A DNA stretch of 10,167 nucleotides from assembly GCA_943355085.1 (NCBI GenBank), contig CALREC010000008.1:1-10167 (forward strand), given 5' to 3'. The notes below the pieces were generated by a model. The model was not told where the DNA came from and did no database searches. It worked only from the letters and a program-made list of their open reading frames with translations. The stretch comes from Candidatus Altimarinota bacterium (GTDB lineage Bacteria; Patescibacteriota; Gracilibacteria; BD1-5; UBA2023). Positions 1 through 7,977 of this stretch are shown one piece after another (within the stretch, counting starts at the first letter, position 1; each line of letters opens with the position of its first letter). The position numbers were made by a program, and so were the translations under genes.

Positions 1-1686
1 TTTATACCAAGCGGTAACTGCATGAATAATACGTATTCTCATAGGTGCTGACTCCCCTCTTATCTCTTCTTTTCCTATTCGTTCAAAAGCGAGCAGTTGT
101 TGCTCATCCGGGTCGGCATATTCGATAACAGACTCGTCATGAACGTATTGTTTTTTGCCTTTTACAAAAGCAACATAGAGGGCAGTATTTACAGTCAAAG
201 CTAGTATCAATCCACTTGCCAAAACCCCAAATATCGTAATCGGAATATACGCGAGGAATTTTCAGAGAATTCCAGGCAGGACCATCATGGGTATAAAAGC
301 CAAGATTGTGGTCATGACTCCTGCTGTGATTGGCAAACTATATTCTCGTAGGGCAATCATGATAGCAGATTTCGGCTCATGCCCAACGCGGATTTTCGCA
401 CTTGCAGCCTGAACGATAACGATAATCGTGTCAACGGCTATACCGAACGAAAGGATCAGAGAAAGATTTGTCAAAAAGTTGAGTGAGTATCCAAATGCAT
501 TCAGGAGTATAAATGTGGCAAAAAATGCAAGCGGAAGTGTAAGTGTAGCAAAAAGTGCGTCAAAAAAACCTACAAACAACCACATAACTATAAATACAAG
601 CGTGGTAGTAACAATAGCCTCGTGAGTAAGTTCTTTGTAATCATCTTTGATATTATCTGCCAAATCCATACTATAAGCAACTTTTATACCGGAGAATTCA
701 GGGGTTTTGAGAGTCTCTTCAATAATTTTTTTTGTGCTCTCGCTCGCAGCAAAAATACTTGGACCATCATTTTTAAAAATAGTCATATTTACTGATGAAT
801 ATGCCTCTCCTCAAGGAAAGCCAACTCGTTTTATAGACGTATCTTTATAGTATCGCTCTATTTGCGCTATATCACGAACTCGAATAGTCTTTCCAGAAGT
901 AAGATTGATCGGAACTTCAAGGAATTGTTGAGCATCTTCAAATTTACCACCGATACGAAAATCATAATTACGATCCCCGACACCAAAGTTACCAATTGGC
1001 GCGTCTTGATGATACGATCGGATCGCCTGAGCGATTTGATCCAGTGTAAGTTTCATAGCCTTCACTTCTGCCTTATCAAAAACGATACGCACATCATAGA
1101 TATTGGTATTCCCATATTCTATCTTTTCAACAACCGAAAGAGAGGAGAGTTTATCTTTGATCTTTTGTCCGAGAATACGAAGCTTATCGAGTGATACACT
1201 TTTATCCGGCGAGTAAAAAGTAGCATCATAGACACGATTGGTATCGGTTTTTATTTCTGTCACATTTGGAGATTTAGCATCTTTTGGAAGATTCACTCGT
1301 CCGATATTATTACGAACTTCTGTCATAAAATTCATAGTATCTGTTTCTGGTTGGAGTTCCATACTGATAGATGAAACTCCGAGACTCGAACTCGTCGTGA
1401 TTTTCTTCGATCCTTTTATATCCTTAACTTCTTTATAGAGCTTTGCAGTTACTAGGGCATCCATATCAGTTGGGTTCGTACCAGGATAGACCGTTGATAT
1501 AACCACAAGACCAAACTTGATATTTGGAGAAGATTCTTTCGGAATAGAGAAAAGTGCGGCAGCACCCATAACGAGAATCGCAAGGATGAGCAAATAGGAA
1601 ATACGGTATTTTCTAAGCCAAAAGCCAAGAAATCCAGACTCGAGTTTTTCGGTTATTTTTTTGATGGAATCAGGCACTTGTGACAT
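1..1686 (-). CDS. RND-family (AcrB/HAE1-like) efflux transporter, N-terminal half; partial, runs off the left edge
   Basis: Inner-membrane pump that would use the ion gradient to export small molecules or lipids with the fusion protein encoded just upstream. 562 codons are visible from ATG at 1684-1686; the family usually has 1000 or more residues. A short cytoplasmic N-terminus leads to a membrane helix at about residues 27-47, a porter domain with the family-like stretch STVYPGTNP, then helices at about 357-375, 377-397, 405-428, 447-470 and 475-500. Helix 4 carries FGIAVDTIIVIV: D419 matches the first proton-relay Asp of AcrB, and the second is Thr420. UGA codons 292 and 475 are read as Gly; codon 475 (LPGILGKF) aligns with a glycine before AcrB TM6. 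The visible part ends in the amphipathic helix before TM7. No Shine-Dalgarno sequence is seen. Family assignment is secure, substrate unknown. Confidence 0.93.
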
Positions 1687-1711
1687 GGGAGTTATTTAAA
1701 AAGATAAAAAA

Positions 1712-1815
1712 ATTCCTCATCCCTCTAGCCCCTCTCTCCCTCAAAATGAGAAGAGAGGCATTATTATTTACTCACCCTCCTTCAAAGGAGAGGGGTTGGG
1801 AATAAGTGGGGATAT
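1712..1815. repeat. C/T-rich imperfect inverted repeat between the fusion-protein and pump genes
   Basis: The 131-bp spacer holds nested inverted repeats. Outer arms share CCCCTCTC (1729-1736) and GAGAGGGG (1788-1795). Inside are an imperfect hairpin (1731-1743 with 1747-1758) and CTCCTT/AAGGAG (1777-1782 with 1785-1790). On the minus (transcribed) strand the structure is followed by a T-run near 1705-1712. It could be a dispersed intergenic repeat of REP type, an attenuator tuning pump expression relative to the fusion protein, or an mRNA-stability element. I cannot tell which from one copy. Confidence 0.5.
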
Positions 1816-1817
1816 GA

Positions 1818-3695
1818 TTACTCAAGAGTTTTTCTTTTTTCGATGATATTTTTCTTCTCATCAAAGTTTGATACATCTGAAGTAATAATCTCTAGTTCAC
1901 TGGAGAGTGGTGAGATAATCTGAATACTTCGGTTTACAACAGCACCGATTTTCACGCTCATGGAAGTAATAGTAGACCCAGAATATATAGATATCTCTCC
2001 TTGCTCCTCAGAAATAATTCTGACCATTTCATTTGGAAACATAGGATATTCGCTCTTCAGAGAAAGCTGTATAGTTGCAACTCCACCGAGAAACTTTGGA
2101 GACTCTGAGAGGGTTATGCGTGCAGTATAGAGCAAGGATTCATTTGCCACCTGCGATACTCATACTACTATCCCGGTATATGTTTTACCATCGTATATTA
2201 CCGGTTGTGTCGATCATACTTTCAAAAGCACTACAGCATCGGAATCCAGATCAAAAATAATCTCTGGATTTCGGCTCGCAATTTCTATTACAGGGACTCC
2301 TGCGGCAATTTCTTGACCAACAGAAACACTGACTCGAGTAACGGTTGCATCGATCGGCGAAACAATCGAAAGTTTTGCAAATTCTTTATTGGCTTGCTCC
2401 AAAGAGAGCTGAGCATCTGCTAGAGATACGGCAAGTTTTTTTATAGTGATATCTTTATTGGCAACAGCATTTGTATAGTTGGATTCGGCACTGTCAACAG
2501 CAATCTGAGCTTGTGTAATATCGCGGTTTATGCCAATCTGAATACGCTCCAGTCCAAGAGCAGATTCAAACTCACCCGTTGAGAGATTCATTTTTTGTAC
2601 TTCAAGACCGGCAGCCACAGAGGCTTCATTATTTTTATAACTCGAAAGAAAGCTCGAGGTAGTATTCTTAAAACTTGTATATCCTGTTTCGATACTTGAA
2701 AGTTCAGTTTTGTAGCCGAGATATTCAGTCGTATATGCATCGATCACCGACTGAGGAAATGAGCTACTCGAAATAGAGTTTTCTATATAATCACTTGCTG
2801 CAAGTATATATGTACGAATAATCGGATAGTATGTTCCAAGTTTTTCGATTTCTATAAGAGCGCTTGATTCATCGATCTGAATCGAAGCCGCTTGCTCTAG
2901 GTTAGTATTTTCTCTCACTAAATAAGTATACGCTTGTTCCAAAGCGGTACGCGTTGCAGAATTTCTCACCCCCATATATTGTTTATTGGTGACGGTATCA
3001 TTGCGAAATTTATCTGTTAATCCAAAAGCCTTATCCCCCTGATATAACATTTTCGCCATAAGTTTTTTAAGATCATTGTATGAAAGCCTATAGGTGGCAT
3101 CTAGGTTTTTTATCGTTTGATCATTGGTGTTTTGGAGATTAGTATAGTCCAGTTCGGATTTTTCAAGAGCAGCCTGAGCATCTGATCCTGTCGAGCTTAC
3201 AATGGCCTTAGCTGAATCACGTCTGGCTTTTTCGAGTTTTTTTACCGCATCTTCAGTAATAGAAAAGTAGTCTGACTTTGTTTTCTCAAGAGCAAATTTT
3301 GTATCGGCAATAGTTTTATCAAGTTGTAGCTTCGTACTTTCTATATTTACTTCTGCATTACGGAGAGCATTTCGAGCCTGTTCCAATCGGATATCATAAT
3401 TTGCCGTCGTATCAGAGAGGAAAACAAGTATTTGTCATTTTTTTACCGATGCCCCCTCTTTTACAGCCACGCTCGTGACACGGCCGACACCCTGACTCGC
3501 GAGAGCAATCGTAGAAGTGCCGACAAGACGACCAGATTTCTCAATCGTATAATCTTTAGTGAAATCTTTTGCCAATTTTGTATCTACAAGAAATGGTTTT
3601 TTTGTATCTTTTACCACTACTTCTGGCTTAGTTGTTCCACAAGATGCAAGAAGAAGAGTTCCGATAAGAAGAGCTGAAATAATTTTATGAGACAT
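1818..3695 (-). CDS. Efflux membrane-fusion (periplasmic-adaptor, HlyD/AcrA-type) lipoprotein
   Basis: Adaptor subunit of the RND pump encoded directly downstream. 625 residues, ATG to TAA. The N-terminus is a lipoprotein signal peptide with lipobox LASC (lipidated C19), so the protein should be anchored on the outer face of the cytoplasmic membrane. The first biotinyl-lipoyl half lies at about 55-95 (VKEGASVKKGQ), a long coiled coil and helical insert at about 97-438, the second lipoyl half at 440-475 (SPIDATVTRVSVSVGQ), then beta-barrel and membrane-proximal domains to the end. At 625 residues it is much longer than typical adaptors (about 350-400); the excess is in the helical hairpin. UGA codons 87, 494 and 512 are read as Gly; codon 87 is the Gly of KKGQ. 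Under the standard code the gene would appear as three or more pieces. Adaptor-then-pump order supports an operon. Confidence 0.92.
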
Positions 3696-3719
3696 AGAAA
3701 ATGTGTAAATAAAAATAAG

Positions 3720-3748
3720 ATAGTATAGACTGTATGTTTTTTATTCAA
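3720..3748 (-). promoter_or_regulatory. Candidate sigma-70-type promoter for the efflux operon
   Basis: On the minus strand, TTGAAT (3743-3748) is 17 bp from TACTAT (3720-3725); a shifted reading gives TATACT (3722-3727) with a 15-bp spacer. It would start transcription about 20 nt before the ATG at 3695, giving a very short leader. Based on sequence match only. Confidence 0.4.
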
Positions 3749-3865
3749 CTCAGTAGAATGTATGGCAAACCTCGTAGAGATTGTATGAGAAAGATGGTGG
3801 GTGAGTGAGTGTAAAAGATTATATAAACAACTCATTTCATCATCATAACGAGTAATGAGATAGTC

Positions 3866-4960
3866 TTAACACTCACAAATCATCTCTTCTTTCTGACTTA
3901 CTTGATGTTTCCAAGTTTTCTTTAAAAGTTTTCTATCGAGATGATCTTGCACAAGCGTAGAGCCATTAGTACGGACGTCTTTTCCAACTACTTTATAATC
4001 AAATCGATCCCAGTCAACCACTTTTACCAGACTATCTTTTCGTGCGTTTTGATAACATTCAAACGAGCAAAATCCGAGATGATCTCGATAGGCTTTCTCT
4101 GTTGCAATCAAACGTGCGTTACACGGAGCGTAGCGACAATTGACACAATTGTCTGTTTTCTCACCTGTGTAGAGACATTCTCCTATACTGACATGTGTTT
4201 TTGTATCACCAACCACGGTCGATACGCGACCATCGAAGGTATAGAGATTTCCGAGCCAGTTGCCGTCATTGTAGCTATTGACATATTTTACCACTCCTCA
4301 TTCTATTGCATAAACATCCTCCATGCCAGCTTTAGCCGCAAGCACAGATGCCTTTTCACAACGAATACCACCAGTACAATACCAGATAATTTTTCGTCCG
4401 TTGGCCATTTTTTTATAATGTTCCATAAGTTTTGGAACCTCACGAAAATTTACTGTTCCGGCAGGAACCGCTCATTTGAAGTGTCCAAGTCTATATTCAT
4501 AATCATTTCGCATGTCGAGGATGAGATATTCATCGGTTTTATCTTCATCGATAATCTTCTTGAACTCTTCGGGAGTCAGTTCTTTTCGAAATTTTCGTAC
4601 TTCTGCTGCTGTTACTTTGGCCCCCATTGTGACAATCTCATTTCGAATCTTGACACTCATGCGAGCGAATTCGTGACCAGAAACCTTAGTTGCCTTAATA
4701 TCCATGTCTGGAATATCTTTAAAATAGGGTGAAGCCTCGAGAAATTGACGATACGCCCAACACTGTCCATCATTACCAGTCACGGTAGAACTAATACCCT
4801 CCGTTCATATATATACACGTCATTTGAGGCCAAGATCTCGGGTCATATCGAGGTGCTCTTGAGCAACTCGATCGAGTTCACTCTCGGGGATGTCGACAAA
4901 TTTATAAAATGTGAGGAGTGTATAGCTTGGTCTATGCCGAGCATTCAGTTGAGAAATCAT
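3866..4960 (-). CDS. trhO: tRNA uridine(34) hydroxylase TrhO (YceA family, rhodanese domain)
   Basis: Converts wobble uridine U34 to 5-hydroxyuridine in certain tRNAs using O2 (role known for E. coli TrhO/YceA). 364 residues against about 350 in E. coli. The N-terminal domain has LLTFYKFV and KGRVYIGTEGISSTVTG, matching the family's KGRI..PEGINGTV block. The rhodanese domain carries the catalytic loop CTGGIRCEK with C195 and C201, then AIEGGVVKY. The C-terminus has the family's Cys cluster (C272, C275, C280, C298, C302), probably a metal site. UGA codons 47, 52, 163 and 221 are read as Gly; 47 (LKGR) and 221 (IEGG) are conserved glycines. ATG at 4958-4960 is chosen because the family homology begins just after it; in-frame sequence further upstream offers only a TTG. 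It stands alone, behind a terminator. Confidence 0.95.
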
Positions 4961-5011
4961 ACTTACTTGCAGGTAAGAAATAAAAAACACGATTGCGGTT
5001 GATTGGTCTCT

Positions 5012-5039
5012 ATTATCGCGAAAAATCAAGAAAAAGCAA
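5012..5039 (-). promoter_or_regulatory. Candidate promoter for trhO
   Basis: On the minus strand, TTGCTT (5034-5039) is 16 bp from GATAAT (5012-5017), about 50 bp ahead of the trhO ATG and downstream of the 5064-5094 terminator. The -10 matches consensus at 5 of 6 bases. Weak evidence, but the position is right. Confidence 0.3.
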
Positions 5040-5063
5040 GTCAATTTCTATGGGTCGGAGCAT

Positions 5064-5094
5064 AAAAAATATCCTGAAATGCAGGATATTTTTT
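5064..5094 (-). terminator. Perfect 13-bp hairpin terminator, probably bidirectional
   Basis: Arms AAAAAATATCCTG (5064-5076) and CAGGATATTTTTT (5082-5094) are perfect complements around a 5-nt loop. The 3' arm ends in six Ts on either strand. It begins 14 bp past the TAG of the 5108-5548 gene and so ends the two-gene operon, insulating trhO. Confidence 0.85.
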
Positions 5095-5107
5095 GAGAAA
5101 TATACTA

Positions 5108-5548
5108 CTATCTCTGAGCCCCTGTCACAGACAAGGATCAAGATATGTAGGACGCCCCAGAAAAACTCGTCAATGCAGAAACATTATTTTGTACCTCAGA
5201 GATAGCTTCGCTCGCCCTCTGGATAGAATCTGCAGTTTTTTGTACTTGTTCTATTTTTTGTTCTCATGCCTGACGTATACTATTTATCGCTTCAGATGTT
5301 TGATTGATAGTTTCATTGGCCTGTTTGACAATGCCCCGAACACCTCCTATTGCTCACGATGCATCCTTAATTTGCAGGAGAGTATCAGACGTAACATCTG
5401 CTCATTGTTTGAATTGGCGAATAACTGAATTCATGTGCAAGATGCCCATTTTCTTGGCAATATCATCAGTAAGATTTGGAGCAAAAAATACTCAAAAAAT
5501 ATACAGGACAGCTATGAGTATAGCACTCGCAAAAACTTTACCTAACAT
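5108..5548 (-). CDS. Small membrane-anchored helical/coiled-coil protein, function unknown
   Basis: 146 residues, ATG to TAG, visible as one gene only if UGA is Gly. An N-terminal hydrophobic helix (about residues 5-23, FASAILIAVLYIFG) is followed by a short linker and a long polar, Ala/Ser/Gln/Glu-rich helix (about 50-125) with heptad-like spacing, resembling chemoreceptor or apolipoprotein-type coiled coils. A Ser/Gly-rich tail ends the protein. Five UGA codons (19, 49, 65, 95, 137) in 146 make it the most UGA-dense gene here. It starts 14 nt after the zinc-ribbon gene stops, so the two are likely co-transcribed, and a strong terminator follows. The single membrane segment near the N-terminus with no signal cleavage site suggests a bitopic membrane protein. 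I do not recognise the family and assign no function. Confidence 0.78.
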
Positions 5549-5562
5549 ACTAGTGTTTGTTA

Positions 5563-5904
5563 TTAAGAATTAAATAGATCGCTCACTGATTGTGTTTTTT
5601 GAAGATCTTCTCGAACCTTCAAGATATCAGAATCTTTTATAGCCTCTTTTTTACGAGTACTATCAACCGTTCTTTGTAGTTGTTCTACAAACTGAGCAGG
5701 TGGGGTATTTATTCACATGATATTCATCTCGGCTTTTATGACGCCGGATGCTTGACATTGGGAACAAATCACTTCCATATTGAGACTATTTCATGCAGTT
5801 CAGAGTATATGAATACTCTGCTCCGTAGCTCTTGTCCCACACTCCTTGCAGGAAAAATGAGCGAGTGTTGTTTCAACTATATTTTTTATAATAAAGTAAT
5901 TCAT
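5563..5904 (-). CDS. Zinc-ribbon protein, function unknown
   Basis: 113 residues, ATG to TAA, recovered only by reading UGA codons 35, 38 and 64 as Gly. Two CxxC pairs (C19-KE-C22 and C47-SQ-C50), about 25 residues apart, form a classical zinc ribbon in the N-terminal half. The C-terminal half (about 70-113) is charged and helical (QFVEQLQRTVDSTRKKE), which may bind a partner or dimerise. No membrane segment is seen. It is the first gene of an operon with the membrane protein at 5108-5548 and lies divergent from glmS across a regulatory region with a CIRCE-like repeat. Such ribbons occur in transcription, translation and chaperone factors, but nothing here picks one. The gene is well supported by consistent frame, Cys pattern and promoter. 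Confidence 0.8.
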
Positions 5905-5929
5905 AAAAAGAGGGGTTAGAATTTAGTAC

Positions 5930-5958
5930 ATAATATCCTGTTTTTAGTATTTATACAA
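5930..5958 (-). promoter_or_regulatory. Candidate promoter of the zinc-ribbon/membrane-protein operon
   Basis: On the minus strand, TTGTAT (5953-5958) is exactly 17 bp from TATTAT (5930-5935), which lies about 25 bp ahead of the ATG at 5904. Good spacing and a 5-of-6 match at -10. Confidence 0.5.
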
Positions 5959-6009
5959 TATTTCTTGAATATTTGTTCTTGACAATTGACGTAAGAGCAT
6001 ATTGCATAT

Positions 6010-6036
6010 TTAGCACATACTTATAACAAGTGCTAA
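6010..6036. promoter_or_regulatory. CIRCE-like operator (possible HrcA site)
   Basis: TTAGCACAT (6010-6018), 9 bp, AAGTGCTAA (6028-6036). The heat-shock operator CIRCE is TTAGCACTC-N9-GAGTGCTAA, so this has the exact 9-9-9 architecture and matches 15 of 18 arm positions; the seven outermost bases of each arm are perfect complements. It lies between the two divergent promoters, about 44 bp upstream of the proximal glmS -35. A consensus TTGACA at 5979-5984 (plus) sits just ahead, though with only a poor -10 (TTGCAT, 6002-6007). A -35-like TTGTTA (minus strand, 6024-6029) lies inside the element, so it is unclear which gene would be controlled. An HrcA gene is not in the window. Confidence 0.5.
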
Positions 6037-6044
6037 GTCTAGTG

Positions 6045-6080
6045 AATTTATAAAAAAGTCAAGTAACTTTTTTATAAATT
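6045..6080. repeat. Perfect 15-bp inverted repeat ahead of glmS
   Basis: AATTTATAAAAAAGT (6045-6059) and ACTTTTTTATAAATT (6066-6080) are exact complements around a 6-nt loop. It lies between the CIRCE-like site and the glmS proximal promoter. It could terminate transcripts from a distal promoter, act as a protein-binding palindrome, or be a leader hairpin. No gene reads into it from either side, so it is not an ordinary end-of-gene terminator. Confidence 0.75.
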
Positions 6081-6108
6081 TGGTATATTTCATAATTTTT
6101 CATATAAT
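6080..6108 (+). promoter_or_regulatory. Candidate glmS promoter
   Basis: TTGGTA (6080-6085), 17 bp, then a perfect TATAAT (6103-6108). A second TATAAT follows at 6111-6116 as part of an 8-bp direct repeat (CATATAAT twice). Transcription would start near 6115, with a leader of about 35 nt. Confidence 0.6.
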
Positions 6109-6151
6109 CATATAATATACGGTGTAATTTTACTCCATCACTTTCTCTCTT

Positions 6152-7975
6152 ATGTGTGGAATATTTGGCTATACAGGAAAAAAAGAAGCTATGGACATAC
6201 TTACCAATGGCCTTGCTCAGCTCGAATATAGGGGATATGACAGTGCTGGTATTTGCATGGTGAATGACGACCATAATTTGTATATAATAAAGGCAGTAGG
6301 ACGTGTAATGGAACTTAAAAATAAAACAAATTGAATAAAACTTACGTGATATACTACGGGTATCGGACATACTCGCTGGGCAACCCATGGAAGTGTCACA
6401 GAAAACAATTGCCACCCACATACTTCATCTGATGCTCGATTTGCGGTAGTACATAACGGGATTATAGAAAACCATTCTGAACTCAAGATGATTCTCGAGG
6501 ATCAGGGATATGTTTTTTATAGCGAAACGGATACCGAAGTTGTGGTAAAGCTATTTGAGTATCTTTTTAATGGAGATAATCTCAGAGCCCTGAGAAAATT
6601 AACATCCGTCATAGAGTGAGCATATGCCCTTGTTTTTATAGATCGAGAAAAACCTAGCATGCTTTTTGGAGCCAAACTCGGTAGCCCACTGGTCATAGGA
6701 AAAAACAAAGAAAATGCTTGGTATGTATCGAGTGACTATAAAAGCCTCATAGGACTTGTTGATGAGTATATTACTCTCGAAGATGGTGATATATTTTGCA
6801 TAGAGAATGGGGAATGCAAGATTATAAATCGATGAGTAGAATTTATTCGTGACAAGGAACATATTATAGAAACAGAACAGATTATGGAACTCTGAGACTT
6901 TCCACATTTTATGTTGAAAGAAATTTATGAACAAGGCCAAGTGCTCAGAAACGTATTTGCCGGAAGGATAGATTTTAAGACTAAAACTATCAATAATATA
7001 ACACTCAATGAGGTTGTGACACAAGGATTTGAACGAGTTCATATTATCGCATCGGGTACCAGCTACCACGCAGGGTGTCTCGGGAGGCAATATTTGGAAA
7101 ATTTGGCGAATCTTCCAACAGAAGTAAGCGTCTCGACTGAGTTCAAATATGGTACACAGTTTATTGATAAAAAAACACTCTATATTTTTGTCAGCCAGTC
7201 AGGAGAAACTGCCGATTCTCTCGAATCCATGAAGGTAGTAAAGGAAAAATGAGGATACACATTTGGTATCATAAATGTGCCTGGATCCTCGATCGCACGT
7301 CTCGCGCACGCATGATTGTTTACACATGCTGGAACAGAAGTATGAGTTGCATCCAGTAAAGCTTTTACTGCCCAAATAGCAACCTTCTTAATACTTGCGC
7401 TCGCTTTTGGACAAAAACGAAATCTTGAAAACACAAAATTTATTTCCATACTTACAGATATGGAAAAATTACCAGCGCGAATAGAAAAGCTTTTGCAGAC
7501 AAGTGATCAGATAAGGCTCATTGCTGAAAAATATGCACCCTATCTGAACTTTTTCTATCTCGGACGGTCCTATGAGCTCCCAATTGCTATGGAGGGATCA
7601 CTTAAATTAAAAGAGCTCACCTATAGACATTCGGAGGCATATTCCAGCGGGGAGCTGAAACATGGTCCCCTAGCACTCATAGATGCAAATTTTCCGAGCA
7701 TTATAGTCAACGGAAGCTGACCTTTATATAGCAAGAATTTAAGTTCTGTGCAAGAAATAAAATCTCGCGGTGGCAAAGTGATTGGGGTAATAGCAGACAA
7801 TGATGTAAACAAAAATCTGTATGATGATTTTCTCATTTTTGAGTCAAGTCTCCGAGAAACAGAAGTTTTTTCTGAGACAGTCATCCTCCAGTTGTTCGCA
7901 TATCACATGGCAGATGTGCTTGGTAGAGATATCGATAAGCCGAGAAATCTTGCCAAGAGTGTCACGGTAGAATAG
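6152..7975 (+). CDS. glmS: Glutamine--fructose-6-phosphate aminotransferase (isomerizing)
   Basis: Makes glucosamine-6-phosphate from fructose-6-phosphate and glutamine, the first step to UDP-GlcNAc and peptidoglycan; cytoplasmic. 607 residues (E. coli 609). The N-terminal glutaminase domain has nucleophile C2 (MCGIFGYTG), GHTRWATHG with R75/W76, HNGIIEN with N102/G103, and D127 in ETDTE. SIS domain 1 has ASGTSYHAG (S301-S304) and VSQSGET (349-354). SIS domain 2 has [11 protein letters not shown] with E488 and [12 protein letters not shown] with H504; K602 sits in the terminal LAKSVTVE. Nine UGA codons (61, 66, 156, 228, 248, 367, 388, 398, 523) are read as Gly; 156 (EGAY) and 398 (TEVGVAS) are family glycines. 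With standard stops it would look like a multiply broken pseudogene. No Shine-Dalgarno sequence: the leader before ATG is pyrimidine-rich. The TAG stop is 2 bp from the end of ychF. Confidence 0.98.
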
Positions 7976-7977
7976 AT

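Larger units (their letters stand above)
5905..6151. other. Divergent regulatory intergenic region
   Basis: 247 bp without a supported gene, strongly AT-rich compared with the flanking coding DNA. It separates glmS (plus) from the zinc-ribbon operon (minus). It contains a promoter for each direction, a CIRCE-like inverted repeat and a perfect 15-bp hairpin, listed separately. I see no glmS-ribozyme core and no tRNA-like fold. Confidence 0.85.

Noticed and set aside
3831..3859. CTCATT/AATGAG inverted repeat as the trhO terminator
   Set aside because: Only 6 bp with a 17-nt loop and no T-tract; too weak to call. How trhO transcription ends is not clear from the sequence.
3941..4732. 263-residue plus-strand open frame
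   Set aside because: It is antisense to trhO, whose catalytic motifs are unmistakable; the antisense product resembles no protein I know and is an overlap shadow.
4820..5044. N-terminal extension of TrhO starting from TTG at 5042-5044
   Set aside because: The extra 28 residues have no family counterpart and would run through the candidate promoter; ATG at 4958-4960 fits the family start.
5801..5820. 8-bp perfect hairpin next to UGA codon 35 of the zinc-ribbon gene, as a SECIS-like selenocysteine signal
   Set aside because: The hairpin lies upstream of the UGA rather than downstream, and UGA occurs in eight genes without any such structure. Probably chance or an mRNA fold.
6037..6151. glmS ribozyme/riboswitch in the glmS leader
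   Set aside because: The region is AT-rich with a single simple hairpin; no conserved ribozyme core is recognisable.
6152..7975. glmS as a multiply disrupted pseudogene or a set of small separate genes
   Set aside because: All interruptions are UGA in one continuous frame with no frameshift, every catalytic residue is present, and the restored length equals the family's.
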